Notes: generated by a model not told the origin, from the sequence alone. Positions 37,501 to 47,735 are shown, counted from the first letter of the stretch. The stretch is 64,000 nt of DNA from Paralichthys olivaceus (GCF_024713975.1 NC_091100.1:23015501-23079500), one strand, 5' to 3'. Numbers and translations are program-made.

Positions 37501-38506
37501 CCGATCACACCCGGTCACCAAGCCCGGGGAAAGCCTCCACTCTGTATCTGCTTTCTTCTCTTCCTGCTCCTGCTTTTTTCCTCTTTGTTCTTGGCTGGTG
37601 ATCAGAAAGCTGCACAAAGTGTGTGTGTGTTATGAGAGAAACGTGGGGTTGGTGTGTGTTTATCTGCAAGCAGCAGAGTGTGGTCTTGCAGTCACAGGCA
37701 GACTCTCAGGCACCTGAAATGTCAACCTGTGTGACAGAAAGGCCCTTCATTTGACAGCCAGCCCAATTAGAAGCCATGGAGACACAGAGAGGGAAGGGGG
37801 GGCACTATTCAAGATTGGACCGGGAAGGGATGGGGGGTCTTAAGAAGGCCTCTAATTAACCCATCAACTTTAATAAGACCACGCAGGACAGATAGGCATC
37901 TGTAGAATGGCCAGCAGTCAAGATGAAAAAGTGAATGAGGAGACAAGCACACATGGATGAACACACACATACAAACACAGGCTGTTTCGAGCAGCTTGAA
38001 TTATCACAGGGAGTGTTTAAACGGCAAGTTCAGCTCTGATTGTGCAGTGGTGTGATGAGGAGTCAGGCTCAACCTTTGAAGTGAGCAGGGATGGCATTGA
38101 AGGCTATGACTAAGTTGTTTTGAGCAGGATCCATTGCTGGCTCTGTGTGTGTGTTTGTGTTTGTGTTTGATTTGGACCAGAGGGAGTTGTATATGGAAGT
38201 AGTTGTGTAGGTGCCTCAAAGTAGTTTAAAACATGTTGAAATATATCAGATGCACTCCTTTGTGCCACTGTCAGGTTTCGTTTGAGTTCAATTCTATGTT
38301 TTGTTTTGTTTCTTACTTATGCAAACTTACATGCAACATTTTCTAATCACAGACTTTTTTCTTTGTTCTTTTTCCTCAGGTACTATTTCAAGAAGGCAAG
38401 TGATGAGTTTGAGTGTGGTGCCGTGTTCGAGGAGGTGTGGGAAGACGCCACCGTGTTGCCCATGTATGAAGGCAAGGTCCTGGGGAAGGTGGAAAGGATG
38501 GACTAA
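24699..38506 (+). CDS. axin2: Axin-2 (Conductin), full coding span, ten coding exons
   Basis: Scaffold of the cytoplasmic beta-catenin destruction complex; it brings APC, GSK3, CK1 and beta-catenin together and limits canonical Wnt signalling. The coding exons are 24699-25528, 27813-27953, 30590-30692, 32542-32682, 33241-33662, 33791-33940, 34060-34293, 34430-34534, 35107-35232 and 38380-38506. They sum to 2379 nt, i.e. 792 residues plus TAA, with all phases compatible. Domains: tankyrase motif [10 protein letters not shown] (19-28), RGS (about 79-205), GSK3-binding helix (about 369-390), beta-catenin-binding helix (about 435-457), SP sites (462-467), His-rich patch (502-512), DIX (about 712-792). 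Human AXIN2 is 843 residues with the same order and ten coding exons. The RGS sequence ([32 protein letters not shown]) fits Axin2 rather than Axin1. The start is the first in-frame ATG; an in-frame TGA lies upstream at 24630-24632. Confidence 0.97.
25529..27812 (+). other. axin2: axin2 intron 2
   Basis: GTAAGA donor and TTTTGCAG acceptor. No coding content was recognised. ATCAAAG TCF/LEF cores occur at 25702-25708, 26252-26258 and 27777-27783. Purine-rich (GA) low-complexity sequence covers about 27000-27570, and a short GT run lies near 26930. A block at about 27160-27300 has complex, non-repetitive sequence and could be conserved. Confidence 0.7.
27813..27953 (+). CDS. axin2: axin2 coding exon 2 (gene exon 3): linker with [13 protein letters not shown]
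   Basis: 141 nt, entered with two bases of the Arg277 codon and left with GT of the next Val codon. It encodes the conserved stretch [20 protein letters not shown] followed by [11 protein letters not shown]. The Ser/Thr-Asp rich segment is strongly conserved in vertebrate Axins. Acceptor CTTTTGCAG, donor GTAAGT. Confidence 0.95.
27954..30589 (+). other. axin2: axin2 intron 3
   Basis: GTAAGT donor and TTTTTACAG acceptor, 2.6 kb. No exon-like sequence, RNA gene or recognisable mobile element was seen. Open frames are short and unlike any Axin sequence. Confidence 0.7.
30590..30692 (+). CDS. axin2: axin2 coding exon 3 (gene exon 4)
   Basis: 103 nt completing the Val codon, then encoding [20 protein letters not shown] and [14 protein letters not shown]. 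Human AXIN2 has the nearly identical DGIPPYRVGSKKQLQREMHR, so the exon is secure. It ends in phase 0 at residue 358, just before the GSK3-binding region. Donor GTAAGT. Confidence 0.96.
30693..32541 (+). other. axin2: axin2 intron 4
   Basis: GTAAGT donor and ACCCTGCAG acceptor. Pyrimidine-rich stretches occur at about 31480-31560 and 31900-32070. GC-rich, non-repetitive blocks occur at about 31570-31700 and 32100-32400; the second contains CCCTTTGAAG (TCF-like) near 32150. No exon fitting the Axin2 protein is missing here, because exons 4 and 5 join directly in frame. Confidence 0.7.
32542..32682 (+). CDS. axin2: axin2 coding exon 4 (gene exon 5): GSK3-binding helix
   Basis: 141 nt, phase 0 at both ends, residues 359-405. 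It contains [20 protein letters not shown], then [20 protein letters not shown] and RLQQIQE. In Axin1 the equivalent VEPQKFAEELIHRLEAVQ is the amphipathic helix that docks into GSK3-beta. The PxxFAxxLIxRL pattern is kept here, so GSK3 binding is expected. Donor GTATGG. Confidence 0.96.
32683..33240 (+). other. axin2: axin2 intron 5
   Basis: 558 nt, GTATGG donor and GCCTGTCCAG acceptor with a strong T-rich tract. Nothing else recognisable. Confidence 0.75.
33241..33662 (+). CDS. axin2: axin2 coding exon 5 (gene exon 6): beta-catenin-binding region, phosphosites, His-rich patch
   Basis: Residues 406-545 plus two bases of codon 546. The acidic start EEEREEGSD is followed by [20 protein letters not shown] (about 433-452), the helix that in Axin1 binds beta-catenin armadillo repeats. 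[17 protein letters not shown] supplies proline-directed sites expected to be GSK3/CK1 targets. Residues 502-512 ([11 protein letters not shown]) form a His-rich patch also present in human AXIN2, then [14 protein letters not shown] as in the family. The segment between the SP sites and the His patch is shorter than in human, and the residues after [12 protein letters not shown] are divergent. Confidence 0.95.
33663..33790 (+). other. axin2: axin2 intron 6 (short)
   Basis: 128 nt, GTGAGT donor and CTCCTTTCAG acceptor. Nothing else visible. Confidence 0.8.
33791..33940 (+). CDS. axin2: axin2 coding exon 6 (gene exon 7)
   Basis: 150 nt, phase 2 in and out, residues 546-596. It encodes a variable Ser/Pro-rich stretch, then the conserved [19 protein letters not shown] (human has DVWQWMLESERQSKPKPH). 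This precedes the C-terminal linker in all Axins. Donor AG|GTAAGC. Confidence 0.94.
33941..34059 (+). other. axin2: axin2 intron 7 (short)
   Basis: 119 nt, GTAAGC donor, AT-rich body, TTCTATTAG acceptor. Confidence 0.8.
34060..34293 (+). CDS. axin2: axin2 coding exon 7 (gene exon 8)
   Basis: 234 nt, residues 596-674. It contains HYSWGGGG, a Gly/His-rich stretch, [20 protein letters not shown] and [16 protein letters not shown], matching human AXIN2 [20 protein letters not shown] and [16 protein letters not shown]. The exon end is placed by homology and frame. The donor there (AGAG|GTTGTC) is weak compared with the other axin2 donors. Confidence 0.93.
34294..34429 (+). other. axin2: axin2 intron 8 (short, weak donor)
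   Basis: 136 nt, GTTGTC donor and CTTTGACAG acceptor. If retained, the frame reads on for 22 codons to a TGA and would remove the DIX domain. Confidence 0.75.
34430..34534 (+). CDS. axin2: axin2 coding exon 8 (gene exon 9): variable linker
   Basis: 105 nt, residues 674-709. It encodes [19 protein letters not shown] and a Ser/Pro-rich tail ending GLQVD plus GA of the next codon. RDRNH matches human QQRDRNHSATVQ, supporting the assignment although this linker is poorly conserved. Donor GTATGT. Confidence 0.88.
34705..34737 (+). other. axin2: Candidate 33-nt in-frame cassette micro-exon in axin2 intron 9
   Basis: A strong acceptor (pyrimidine-rich tract ending TTCCTCACAG at 34704) and a GTGAGT donor at 34738 bracket exactly 33 nt. 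The flanking exons supply GA before and G after, so inclusion keeps the frame, has no stop, and adds 11 residues ([11 protein letters not shown]) between Glu709 and Ser710, just before the DIX domain. Whether it is used is unknown; the constitutive form needs no exon here. Alternative splicing just before the DIX domain is known for Axin1. Confidence 0.35.
34850..34871. repeat. (AC)n microsatellite
   Basis: About eleven AC units in intron 9. Confidence 0.95.
35107..35232 (+). CDS. axin2: axin2 coding exon 9 (gene exon 10): DIX domain, first half
   Basis: 126 nt, residues 709-751. It encodes [20 protein letters not shown] and [20 protein letters not shown], the N-terminal half of the DIX fold, through which Axin polymerises head-to-tail and binds Dishevelled. 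Identical in layout to human [17 protein letters not shown]. Donor CCG|GTAAAT. Confidence 0.97.
35345..35965 (+). repeat. MITE-like dispersed repeat, family A, copy 4
   Basis: Aligns by eye along most of its length with the copy at 3485-4075, and its inner part in reverse with 7845-8200 and 13640-13900. It ends with the terminal motif TGTAATAGTATG, the inverted match of CATACTATTAC near the start of copy 1. No coding capacity, so probably non-autonomous. Lies in the last axin2 intron. Confidence 0.7.
35436..35452. repeat. Poly-G run (17)
   Basis: Seventeen consecutive G inside the MITE-like copy in the last intron. Run length may be affected by sequencing. Confidence 0.9.
38380..38506 (+). 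CDS. axin2: axin2 coding exon 10 (gene exon 11): DIX domain, second half, stop
   Basis: 127 nt ending in TAA at 38504-38506, residues 751-792. It encodes [20 protein letters not shown], then [21 protein letters not shown]. Human ends YEGRILGKVERID, so the C-terminus is complete. Confidence 0.97.
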
Positions 38507-39064
38507 AAGCCACTTAATTGCCAACCAACCAACGCCCTTCCCTGCCCAACCAAAAGCTAAACTGTCCATTAAGAAACTTGAGCAAGAGACTCTATGTAAT
38601 TAAGAAAAAACGCTCTGGACTTCCTTTTTGTTTTTGTTTGTTTGTTTTTCTATTTCTTAATATTAAGCTAAACAGAGTTAATATATCCAGCACAAGAGGA
38701 GTGATTGAAGGAAGATGAGCCAATGAAGTATACCGAATCCAGAGGAGGTGCCGCACCTCCCTGACTTTCTCAACCAATCAGCCTTAGAAACACAAGGGAA
38801 TGACACAACAGACAACTAAAGGCCAGGATGATGATGAGAATGATGATGATTGGAGGCCATTGGTGGGGACCCCCACCTCTTCTTGAATATAACCACTGAA
38901 GATGTAGATGACTGTTTTGTTGAGATGTGATGAGAGACTGATGATGCGTTTTTATCGGCTTCCTGGCCGAGTGCAACAGACTAGCAGGCGCTGAAGACGC
39001 AGCTCCACCAACCTGCTCTTAATGTTACGCTCCAACATCATTACAAAAACGTCTGTACGTGTGC

Positions 39065-39115
39065 ATATACATACATGCATATATGTATATATACATGTAT
39101 TATATATATAGATGC
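39065..39115. repeat. AT-rich microsatellite in the 3'UTR
   Basis: Imperfect (AT)n with interspersed C and G, including a TGTATATA Pumilio-like element. Confidence 0.8.
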
Positions 39116-40248
39116 TTTTTGTCACGAGTTGAAAGATTTATTAAGTATTTATTGAAAAAACAACCCACTCCTTTTTACCCTTTTCTCCCTTCCTAAGTCT
39201 TCTTAAACCTTTCTTCCTCCCCCCTCCCTATTTCCAGCCAATGGGCAAGCTGCTTTGAATGTTGGGAGAATACTGTGGTAATATTGTTAACGTTTGTGAT
39301 TTTTGTTTGTTGTTACTTTACTCAAAGGATGTGACACTAGCCTAGCACCTCCCATAGCCTTGTAGCCCCGTCTGACCCAAACTAACAACCTTAGCAGTGG
39401 TCTCATCTGCGGCGCTCTCCCTCCACTATCCTTATGGGCAATCCCAGTCTTAAATGCTGCTGATAGTTTGTAATGTTACGTTTGTCACACTAGCTTTTCC
39501 AATCCCCTCCTCCCACTTTGTCTTTCTGTCAGTCCAGCGACAGAGCTCAAATCTTTTTTGTTGTGCCTTTGTTTGTAAACCAGGCATTGCACAGGGTGGG
39601 GGGGTTGAATATAGTTACTGATACACATAGCAGAGACCTGTCGCACAAGTTGTACCATCTAATAATGGTAGTGTTTACAGCCCGCACACCAAAATAACTT
39701 GTGCTAACAAGAACCAGCTTGGGTCAATGAGAATGACTTCCTGCAGAAGTTAGCTGGCGTTTCAAGAAATACAAAAAAAGAAAGAAAAATGAACATTGAA
39801 GAATTCTGGCTCCAATATCCTTTGAATGTTGTTACAATAACATCGTATATAGCAGAGTTCCTGTATACATTGTAATTATGCATTCTGAAGTATGGATACT
39901 GACACATGTGATGCATACATAGAGTACATACACAGACACAATACACATCAAACACTATCGCTGGTGTTATATGAGTACAGCACCTGTGCCTACATGGATG
40001 CCATACCATGTGCTACCCTGTTTCAGGGTTTTAATATATATCCCTTGATTCTCAGAAGGGTTTTATGTTGAAAAGATATTTTTATGCTTTTAATAATATC
40101 CTGTAATCATGTTTTTTGTTTTTACACCATGGCCTTTTTTGTTTTGTTTCATTCTATCTAAACTGTAAATTATACATTATATAAAGAGTTTCATTTAAAG
40201 ATTTACATGGACCTATAATTATTGTAATTATTGAGAGATGTAGCCTTT

Positions 40249-40254
40249 ATTAAA
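40249..40254 (+). terminator. Poly(A) signal ATTAAA
   Basis: The common variant hexamer in an AT-rich setting, followed by a GT-rich downstream element, at the expected end of the axin2 3'UTR. Confidence 0.7.
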
Positions 40255-40904
40255 GTTTTATATTTTTCAAATGAAAGCAGTTGTGTGTGAATTGTCTCTT
40301 TCATGATATAGAATTACTTTACCCACCTCCTCTTGTGTCAACATGATATTGTTTCATATTACAGACAGTTCATACTTTGCAACAAGCCTCCCAGCATTAG
40401 TGAAATTACATTTTGGCAACACAATGGATAGTAGATCAGTCAGAGACACCAGGTAAATTATAATCTTTTAAAGGTTCTTATAATTTCCCAGATATATATT
40501 CCCAGAGTGAGCACCTTATTTAACCCAGTGTTAAAAAACAAGCCTCACTTTGTCCTGCTAGCCTACTGGTTTTTGATGCCCATACTGGCAAGTCCCCTAT
40601 ATAATTCTGACCAGAGACCTTTAGTACATATCATGGTGCTACACATAAATACCATACCAAAAATAGTCCTAATATCAGTCTTTAGTCCTGTAAACATATT
40701 CGTCTTTTACACCATAAATTAGCAGGTATACACAGGTAGTTTAAACACAGATAAACCTGCTGACAAAGACAATTAACTCCTGTCCCATTGCCAGCAGAGA
40801 AGGCTGCCTTTAGTTTTTTCCCCTTGTGCTTCATGTTGTGCTTCTGTCGATGTTACTGACAGACTGACAACTCTGTCACCTTGCTTTCTGCCAAATTAGG
40901 ATGT

Positions 40905-41050
40905 TCACCCATGTGACACATTTCCATCACTGCTGGACCCTGACTCCGTCTACTGCAGATTTGTCCGACCTTGGAGTGAATAGTGATTGCATCCATTCAC
41001 AATGCAGACAAAAGCCAGATCTGAATGGGTTTTTCGACCAGTGGAAAATG
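40905..41050 (+). repeat. Dispersed repeat family D, copy 1
   Basis: Contains GCAGACAAAAGCCAGATCT and TTTTTCGACCAGTGGAA. The reverse complement of 44500-44640 carries the same two runs in the same order. Confidence 0.55.
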
Positions 41051-43539
41051 GACTACATACGTAGACGTAACATATAGCAAATGTATTTATAGTGGAATCC
41101 CACGAAGAGACATCAGTATCTAATGCACTGAAAAGAAAACTGGATAGTGGAAACTATACTCTGCACTCTACTTTGTGAATGACAGAAGAGGAAATGTCTA
41201 TGGAACCTGTTAAATACTCACAGGAATTCTTCTTGACAGTTACCTGCCTTCTCTATGACCTTCATGTCTTCCTCATTAATGAGCAACATGAAATGTTGTT
41301 AGCAGCGTCACCATTAAAGAAGTACAGTCGCGTGGCGGTATGATCACACCACAATGCAGATGGAAGATGGAGAGGTGACTCTGATTTAAACCACATGATT
41401 AATAACCAGTCCATCATTGTCGGGAGTTTCAAAAACAGACGGCACGAAAACCTGAAAAAAGCACGACTCATTACTAGAAAAAAAAAGGTAATATTCAATG
41501 TCAGCAATTAATTCACAGTGTAAACAGTAATCACTAAAAGCCTGTAACCTTTTGATGCATTACAGCCCCCACTGTGCGGGTTCTGTATTCAACACTTAAA
41601 TGGGAGACATTAAGCATGGAAATGGGGGCATCGGCTAATTGGTCCTATTAAAGAGCAACAAGGACCAGTGCTACTCTGTGACAGTCAACACATTAATGAA
41701 GCACCCTGCATCCCCTATCAGAGGGCCTTGCCATGTTTGCCTCAATTATCTGGCTCGATTTCAGCGGTGGGGGAAAACATCGTTAAATACCAGCAAATCA
41801 TTCTGTGGTCGGGAGCGCGGTGCTGTCTTCTCGCTCACTTGTGACTCTCAGTTCAAAATGTTGACTAAAAAAAGGAGACTTGAAATTGGCAAAAAGCAGA
41901 GGTAACCACATAATAAAAAAACAAGCTTTCACTTCCCATAAAATGATTTTCTCACTCCTGTCTCCCCCTGATAGCTGTTCCTGGCAGTATTGCAAAAAAA
42001 AAGAAGAAATTAAGAAAACAGACAAGCTGCCAATGCTCGTCACATCTATGAGATACTGTGGGTTTTCCTCTTTCTTAAAGCATATACATACTCCTTTTTT
42101 GACCCAAATTTTTTTTTGCAGCTGAACAGTATTTTTAACACCACAAATAGCAGATTGATTTCCCTGACTCTTTTCAACAGTGGCACAGAGAAGTGAAACT
42201 TCGACACTTACCGAACCTTAATATAATTCCCTTCATGGTCCTAACTTCACAATGACAAGGGTTTAATCAGGCTGAACCAGCTAGTTTCTGTTGAATCCCT
42301 TGAACGGGGCAGGTGTAACCCTCCACCCTTCTACCCCCCTCCGTCCACCGCCCCTCTCTATATTTACAGCCTCTTGGGGCTCTGGCTTTGAAGGGAAACC
42401 TATCCAGGAAAATTGCTTGCATTTTTCTCCACCAAAGTGTTGATAGATGGACATTGACTGTCGCATTCCCCCTTTTGCACATCAGGAGCTCACCCCCACC
42501 ACCCCCTATCTTCTCTCCAGCATTCCAGTCCTAATAGGTGCTTTGTTGAAGCGCATTGCAGGTTACACATATGTTCCGAAGTTCCTGTTTTCGCGGAAAC
42601 CCGACTTCCATTTGGGGACTTTGACTACTTCAATTTTAATTTGAAGCACAGAATTCTTTCACAGTGTCTTTTCATCAGCGGAGAACAATTCTGTGATGTA
42701 ACTTTGATTTCACTGGCAGCTTTGCTTTCCTGTCGCCCCATATGTCTGTAAGTCCCACACTCAGCTACCTTCATCCCTGTCTTTTCTCAAAAAAATGGCA
42801 TTCATTTGTGCTTGCATTGTGGTAATTGGCATAGCATGGTTGAGGCTATTGTAAACATGGCTGTTTGAGACTGGTATAAAGAGGCACCACTCACTCCCCA
42901 GGCTAAGCTAGTGTGCGAGGCAGGCTGGGGCTGCTGCCTATTGTGCTGGTGAAGCCTTTGTAGATTTCTGCAGTGGGCCCCTTTTAATCGCCTTCTCATA
43001 CACTGCCTGCCGACTCGCTTTGCATTTTTAATTGCCAGGTAAAATCATTTTGTCGACAATCCGTTTAATTATTTGATTGTACAGTAACCATAAAGAGTGA
43101 GCGAAGGGAAGAGGAAGGGATAAAGGGGGATAGAGGGAAGGAGAGAGACAGAGCGAGAGCAGCAGGCAGTGGAGAAAGAAAGAGGTCTGTTGCCAGAATA
43201 GACATCAAAGCTGTGCCTTGATGTTGATGTTGAATGGGCATTAATGGTTTCTGAAGGCAAGAGATTGCACAGGAAAAAAAAGAAAGAGCGAAAAGAAAAA
43301 AAATAAACCCTCCTTTTTCTCTGACAATCCCGCCAGCAATCTCAGTAAATGCATAAACATTGGGTCCCGCTGCCAGATAGAATGGTTGAACAGAGACAAG
43401 GAGAGTGAGAGTGAGGAAAGCAAGTTGAATTGTTCACTTTCATTTCCTGTAATGACAGAAGAATGAGTAATGTAGAAGATGGGTCAAATGGACTGACTGG
43501 AGGTTGGCAGAGATCATGTGGCCATTATCTACATTGCAT

Positions 43540-43757
43540 CACCTCTGAGGGCTGCAGGGGGCTGGAGCCAATCCTAACTGACATTAGGCAAGAGGCAGAG
43601 CTAACCCTGGACAGGTCACAAGTCTAGGCCGACAAATATAGAGAAATCCATGCAGGCAAGGGCAAACTCTACACAGAAAGGCCAACCAACAGGATCAAAC
43701 CATGAAACCGTCTTGATATGAGGCAACAAATCTAACCACTGTTCCGCTGTACCATTG
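43540..43757 (-). mobile_element. tRNA-derived SINE, reverse orientation
   Basis: On the - strand it opens with a head like GTGGTTAGATTTGTTGCCTC, with a degraded B-box-like GGTTTGATCCTG. The body includes CTTTCTGTGTAGAGTTTGCC and ends ACCTGTCCAGGGTTAGCTCT...GGCTCCAGCCCCC. This is the wording of a very common teleost SINE. Relative to the usual form it has an internal deletion around 43630-43650. Confidence 0.75.
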
Positions 43758-44499
43758 TATCATCTAGTCACATTAGAGCAAGGGTTAAGTGAAGTTTCAA
43801 ATCAGTAATGGTTAAAATAAGGTTGGTATCCCTGGAAAAGCTAGAGCAGGCTACAAAAAATGCAACCAATACTTCCCACCTCCTCCCATAGACTGTCTCG
43901 TCAAATATATGCCCCTAACACACTATGCTCGATACTACTATGATTTTGCAGGGATTTTGTAGGTTTTGTGTAGAATTCTAAATACTTAGATCTAAATGTT
44001 GGAATATTTCTCTTTTACACGAGTGATTCACAGCAGTTTGCAAAGTCCATGCTTGATTTAGCTCATATCCTTCCATAATATTAATCAAAACGATGGAAAT
44101 GTGAAACAGCACAAGAACGAGAGTAGTAAGACACATCAACCTGCATTAATTGAATTTTTGGCCACTGGGGGCAAAACAAAAGGCTGTGAACACAAAATTG
44201 ACACATCATCATTTCACAATGTTGATGTACTGCACATGGCTAGAAAGTTGCCTATGTTTAACTGTAAACTCTGATATGTAGAAGAAGGTTCACTGTAGCC
44301 CAAATCATTCTTTCTCTTTTCTGGCCTGTATAAAAACTTAAAGTGCATTTTACCACCTCTGTCCCCCCTCTGTGACACTCCAGAAAATCAGGTATCACAC
44401 ATCAGACACAGGATACTGAGAGGAGAACAAGTTAGGGTACAGCAGCCAAACCTGATAAAGAAAACAACAAGCATTGGTGTTCTGACATGTAGCTGTTGG

Positions 44500-44640
44500 C
44501 TACACTGCCTTCAGAAGTCAACCACTGACCTCCCTGATGCCCCTGTTCCACTGGTCAAAAAAGCCACTAACATCTGGCTTTTGTCTGCAATGTGAGCATG
44601 ATGATGATGCATATTGAAATTCCGGGCATGTTTACATAAA
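44500..44640 (-). repeat. Dispersed repeat family D, copy 2
   Basis: Inverted partner of 40905-41050 (TTCCACTGGTCAAAAAAGCC, CATCTGGCTTTTGTCTGC). Confidence 0.55.
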
Positions 44641-45883
44641 TAACAATGAACCTTTATTAATTTATTATTATTGGGAAAAAAGTAGAGAGCGGAAAGAGCT
44701 TTGTCTCTTTTTGGTGGTTTGGCCCACGTTTAAAAAACCTGGTCTTAAAGAAGTATTAGAAAATGAAAAATGGGCCATGCATTGCTTTTAATCATTCATT
44801 GCTACACTGCATGACATTTTGCACAACAAATAATAGTTTATAAAACTCAATACTGAATCATATTAGATATCTTTTCATCCATAATTATTTTCGACTTAAA
44901 ACATTAAAATTAATTCTCTAGCATCAGCAACCATACAGACTCAAAGAAACATTTGGGATCATAAAGTGAAAAGTGGATGTTGTCCTCTCTTCTGTTACTA
45001 AAACATCCAAATTCCATCTTGTGTTTCATGATGTGTGGTGGGGTTTTGGCATTTGCGTGTGAACAGTCCAAGCTAGAGGCTTTAACTGCAGCTTACCTCT
45101 GAAACTCATCCAAAACCACCTTGATCCTCTTTCGGCTGGCACTGCTGGAGATCTCTCTCACTCTCTCTTTCTCACTCTGCATCCCCCACCGCACCCCCCA
45201 CTCGCTCACTTTCCTCCAGTTTGGTTGTCTGTCTGTCTCACCCACCCCACCAACCCCCCTTCTCTTGTGTTGTCAAGTTTACTTATCTTTCCAGCTTCCC
45301 TGAACTATCTTGTCTCTCTGTCATTCTGTTGTGGGGGTGGTGTGTATGTGGGTGTGAGGGTGTTCAGTTGGTATCTGCTATCTGGAGGGAATATCTACAT
45401 TCAACATAACCTTGACAAGCATGTTGAGAGAGTTCACAACTCTGCTCCTTTTACTGGCATTACCAAAAACAAATATGGCTTTTTTTAAACACAAGACACA
45501 AGGTTAAAAACAGATAGAGAGAAATTATTATCGGAAATTATTTAGATTCCATAATGTATGAACATTACATTTATAGCCAAATAGATACTCAGTGATTATC
45601 CATTATATGACTGCAAATAAAAAGGGAAATGTTTACAAGAAAATACAAAGGGCTGGAAGTCATCTGTCAGCAAGATGGAGATGCCAGATCCCAGTGTCAC
45701 TTGGCGAGTGTGTTGTGCATCACTAGGGCCTGCTCTGTCTGATGTAAATTGTTGGTCTTAAAATATGAAAGAAATTAGCCGTTTAGAAATATATGACACT
45801 GATGCAGGACAACCAGTAAAAGCTTGAAGAAGAAGGACATTAATAGACTCAACAAGCTAATCAGGAAAGCCAGCCATGTTGTT

Positions 45884-45904
45884 GGGGGGGGGGGGGGGGG
45901 GGGG
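45884..45904. repeat. Poly-G run (21)
   Basis: Twenty-one G in a row; the length is prone to sequencing error. Confidence 0.85.
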
Positions 45905-46009
45905 TATTTACAAATGTAAATCTATAAATACCCGGTCTTTATTTCTACATATGTATATCTTTTATTTCTTTTAGCCTTACTTGATTTTTATATTTTATAT
46001 TGCTATGTT

Positions 46010-46102
46010 TATACCTGCTTTTGCTGTTTCACCTCTTTCTCAGGGGCTCTGTAACATTTTAATTTCCCTACGGGGATTATTAAGTACTTCTGATTCTGAT
46101 TA
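46010..46102 (+). mobile_element. LINE 3'-tail fragment
   Basis: TTTCCCTACGGGGATTATTA then CTTCTGATTCTGATT is the typical end of fish LINEs with a TTCTGA tail. The 5' extent is uncertain. Confidence 0.55.
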
Positions 46103-47279
46103 AGAACAGTTTGACAAAAACTTAAATATGTAACTATGGTTATGGGGGGAGGGGTCATAACCCTGGTCTCTATTTAACGATGTCTCTCAGAAAACTTCAA
46201 TTTAATCTTAGTTCTTGTCCTGGTCAAGCATTAATTTTCCCTCTTGAATTATGAGCAGATTTCTTGAGAATTTGTGGATAATGCTGATTATCTCATGGCT
46301 ATGACAGTTCTGTGCCTACTGTCTTCAAAAAATACCCATACGAACTCAAAAACAGCATGCAGTAGCTTTCTGGCCCTCTCTGCAATGGCTTTAAGAGCAC
46401 TCTTTTTGGACAACTTTTGTTCATTTATTTTGGGAGCCTCTATCCGTCTCTTAGTCTTTGTCTCTACCTCTGCCAACTCTGTGTCAGCTGTGGACAGGCA
46501 TTGTCTATTTTGTCTAACGACCCCCTGTCGGGTCTCAAACCGCCCCCAAGGGAAGCCTGTGTTCTTTGGGTTAGACAGAGCTCTGGGCCCAAACCACTGT
46601 CAACAAGGGGAACAATTTGGCTGGTAAGGGCCATATTTACAGATTGGTGAACCACAGCTCCATTTAGCAGTCTTCTTTCGTCAGTAAAAACCACAGTACG
46701 GTATCTTTCTTAGATCTCAAGAGGAGAAACAGAGATAGGATTATGCCATGCAGCCCAAAGTTGATCTATGCTCACCACCACTCGGACCGCCATTGTTTAG
46801 AACTCCAGAAAGGCCAAATGATCCGATAACACAAGTTTGTCATGGCACGCAACTTTGTCCACATTCCTCAGTGACCCATCGGAATGCAGTCCCTCGAAAG
46901 GCTTCGCCTGTGGCCTCAGTTCGGAGGGTGTGTGGTGTATTTTGAATCCATCAGACTCTTGTCTTTTCTTGTACCATCCTGAATGTTGGGAGCAGCAATT
47001 CTAAAAATGCAAAGCTTAAGGCGTTGTTTTTTTCTTCACAACCAAACTCTCTTTGGGACATTGCATGTACACAAAATATGTTAATTTGTCAAGATATGCC
47101 AACCTGGAGTCTTGTTAACACAGTGGCCCACATTACATTGTGGGCAGCTTGGTGTACAAACAGAGAAATAAGTTTGGGGTCAGAAAAGGCTTTGAAGCGA
47201 AACATTCCCATCATGAAAGTTATATGTGGGACAGATGAGACAAAAACAGTTTTCAAAGATGAAACAAACTTCAGACACA

Positions 47280-47735
47280 ACTGAGTCTGAAGTTTGCCTT
47301 CCACAAATGAATTACGCAGTGGGAGATTCTTAGATCAGACACCTTCCTAATTACACAGAAATCTATGGAGTGTTCAGGTGACGGGTGGTGTAGCGGGCAG
47401 AGGCAGGACGTAACACATTTATTCTGCTGCAACAATCACATGTTTTTGTTTACAGCACATCAACATTGGCTTTGACCTTCAACTCTCTTGACAACTACAT
47501 TACCTTTTCTAAATGTATAGCAATGTTTTTTCATCCTGAGACATTTGTATTCTTTTTGCTTTTCAAATTTATTATTATTTATTTATTATTTATTATTAGA
47601 AACATCATCAACACACTCACTTGTGAGCAAATTTCCTGCTGTGTTCTCACATTGACTCCTTTGGACATTCTTTGGAGTTTTTATAAGGCAGACTGGCAGT
47701 AAAAACAACTTAATAAACTAGCACCACACTGAAGC
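47280..47735 (+). repeat. Dispersed repeat family C, copy 1
   Basis: Shares AGTTTGCCTTC, GGGAGATTCT, GGCAGGACGTAACACAT, TTTACAGCACATCAACATTG and TCATCCTGAGACATTTGTAT with copies at 54530-54925 and 62640-62911/63923-64000. No coding capacity; class unknown. Confidence 0.65.

Larger units (their letters stand above)
35233..38379 (+). other. axin2: axin2 intron 10 (last, 3.1 kb)
   Basis: GTAAAT donor and TTTTTCCTCAG acceptor. It holds a MITE-like copy at about 35345-35965 with a G17 run inside it. Complex, non-repetitive blocks at about 36490-36800, 36870-37080 and 37290-37560 look like possible regulatory sequence. No exon was recognised, and exons 10 and 11 join directly in frame inside the DIX domain. 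Confidence 0.7.
38507..40275 (+). other. axin2: axin2 3'UTR
   Basis: Runs from the stop codon to an ATTAAA poly(A) signal at 40249-40254, with a GT-rich element (TTGTGTGTGAATTGTC) starting about 25 bases further on. No AATAAA was noticed earlier. The UTR includes an AT-rich stretch at 39065-39115 with a Pumilio-type TGTATATA at 39084-39091, and several ATTTA pentamers. The 3' end is inferred from these signals. Confidence 0.75.
40276..47279. other. Intergenic DNA downstream of axin2
   Basis: No coding exon recognised on either strand. Holds a repeat pair (40905-41050, 44500-44640), a SINE (43540-43757), a LINE tail (46010-46102) and a G21 run. Candidate regulatory blocks lie at about 41560-41830, 42540-42760, 42950-43100 and 46390-46740. 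Confidence 0.5.

Noticed and set aside
43540..43757. tRNA gene
   Set aside because: Only degraded A- and B-box-like words within a SINE; no cloverleaf was evident.
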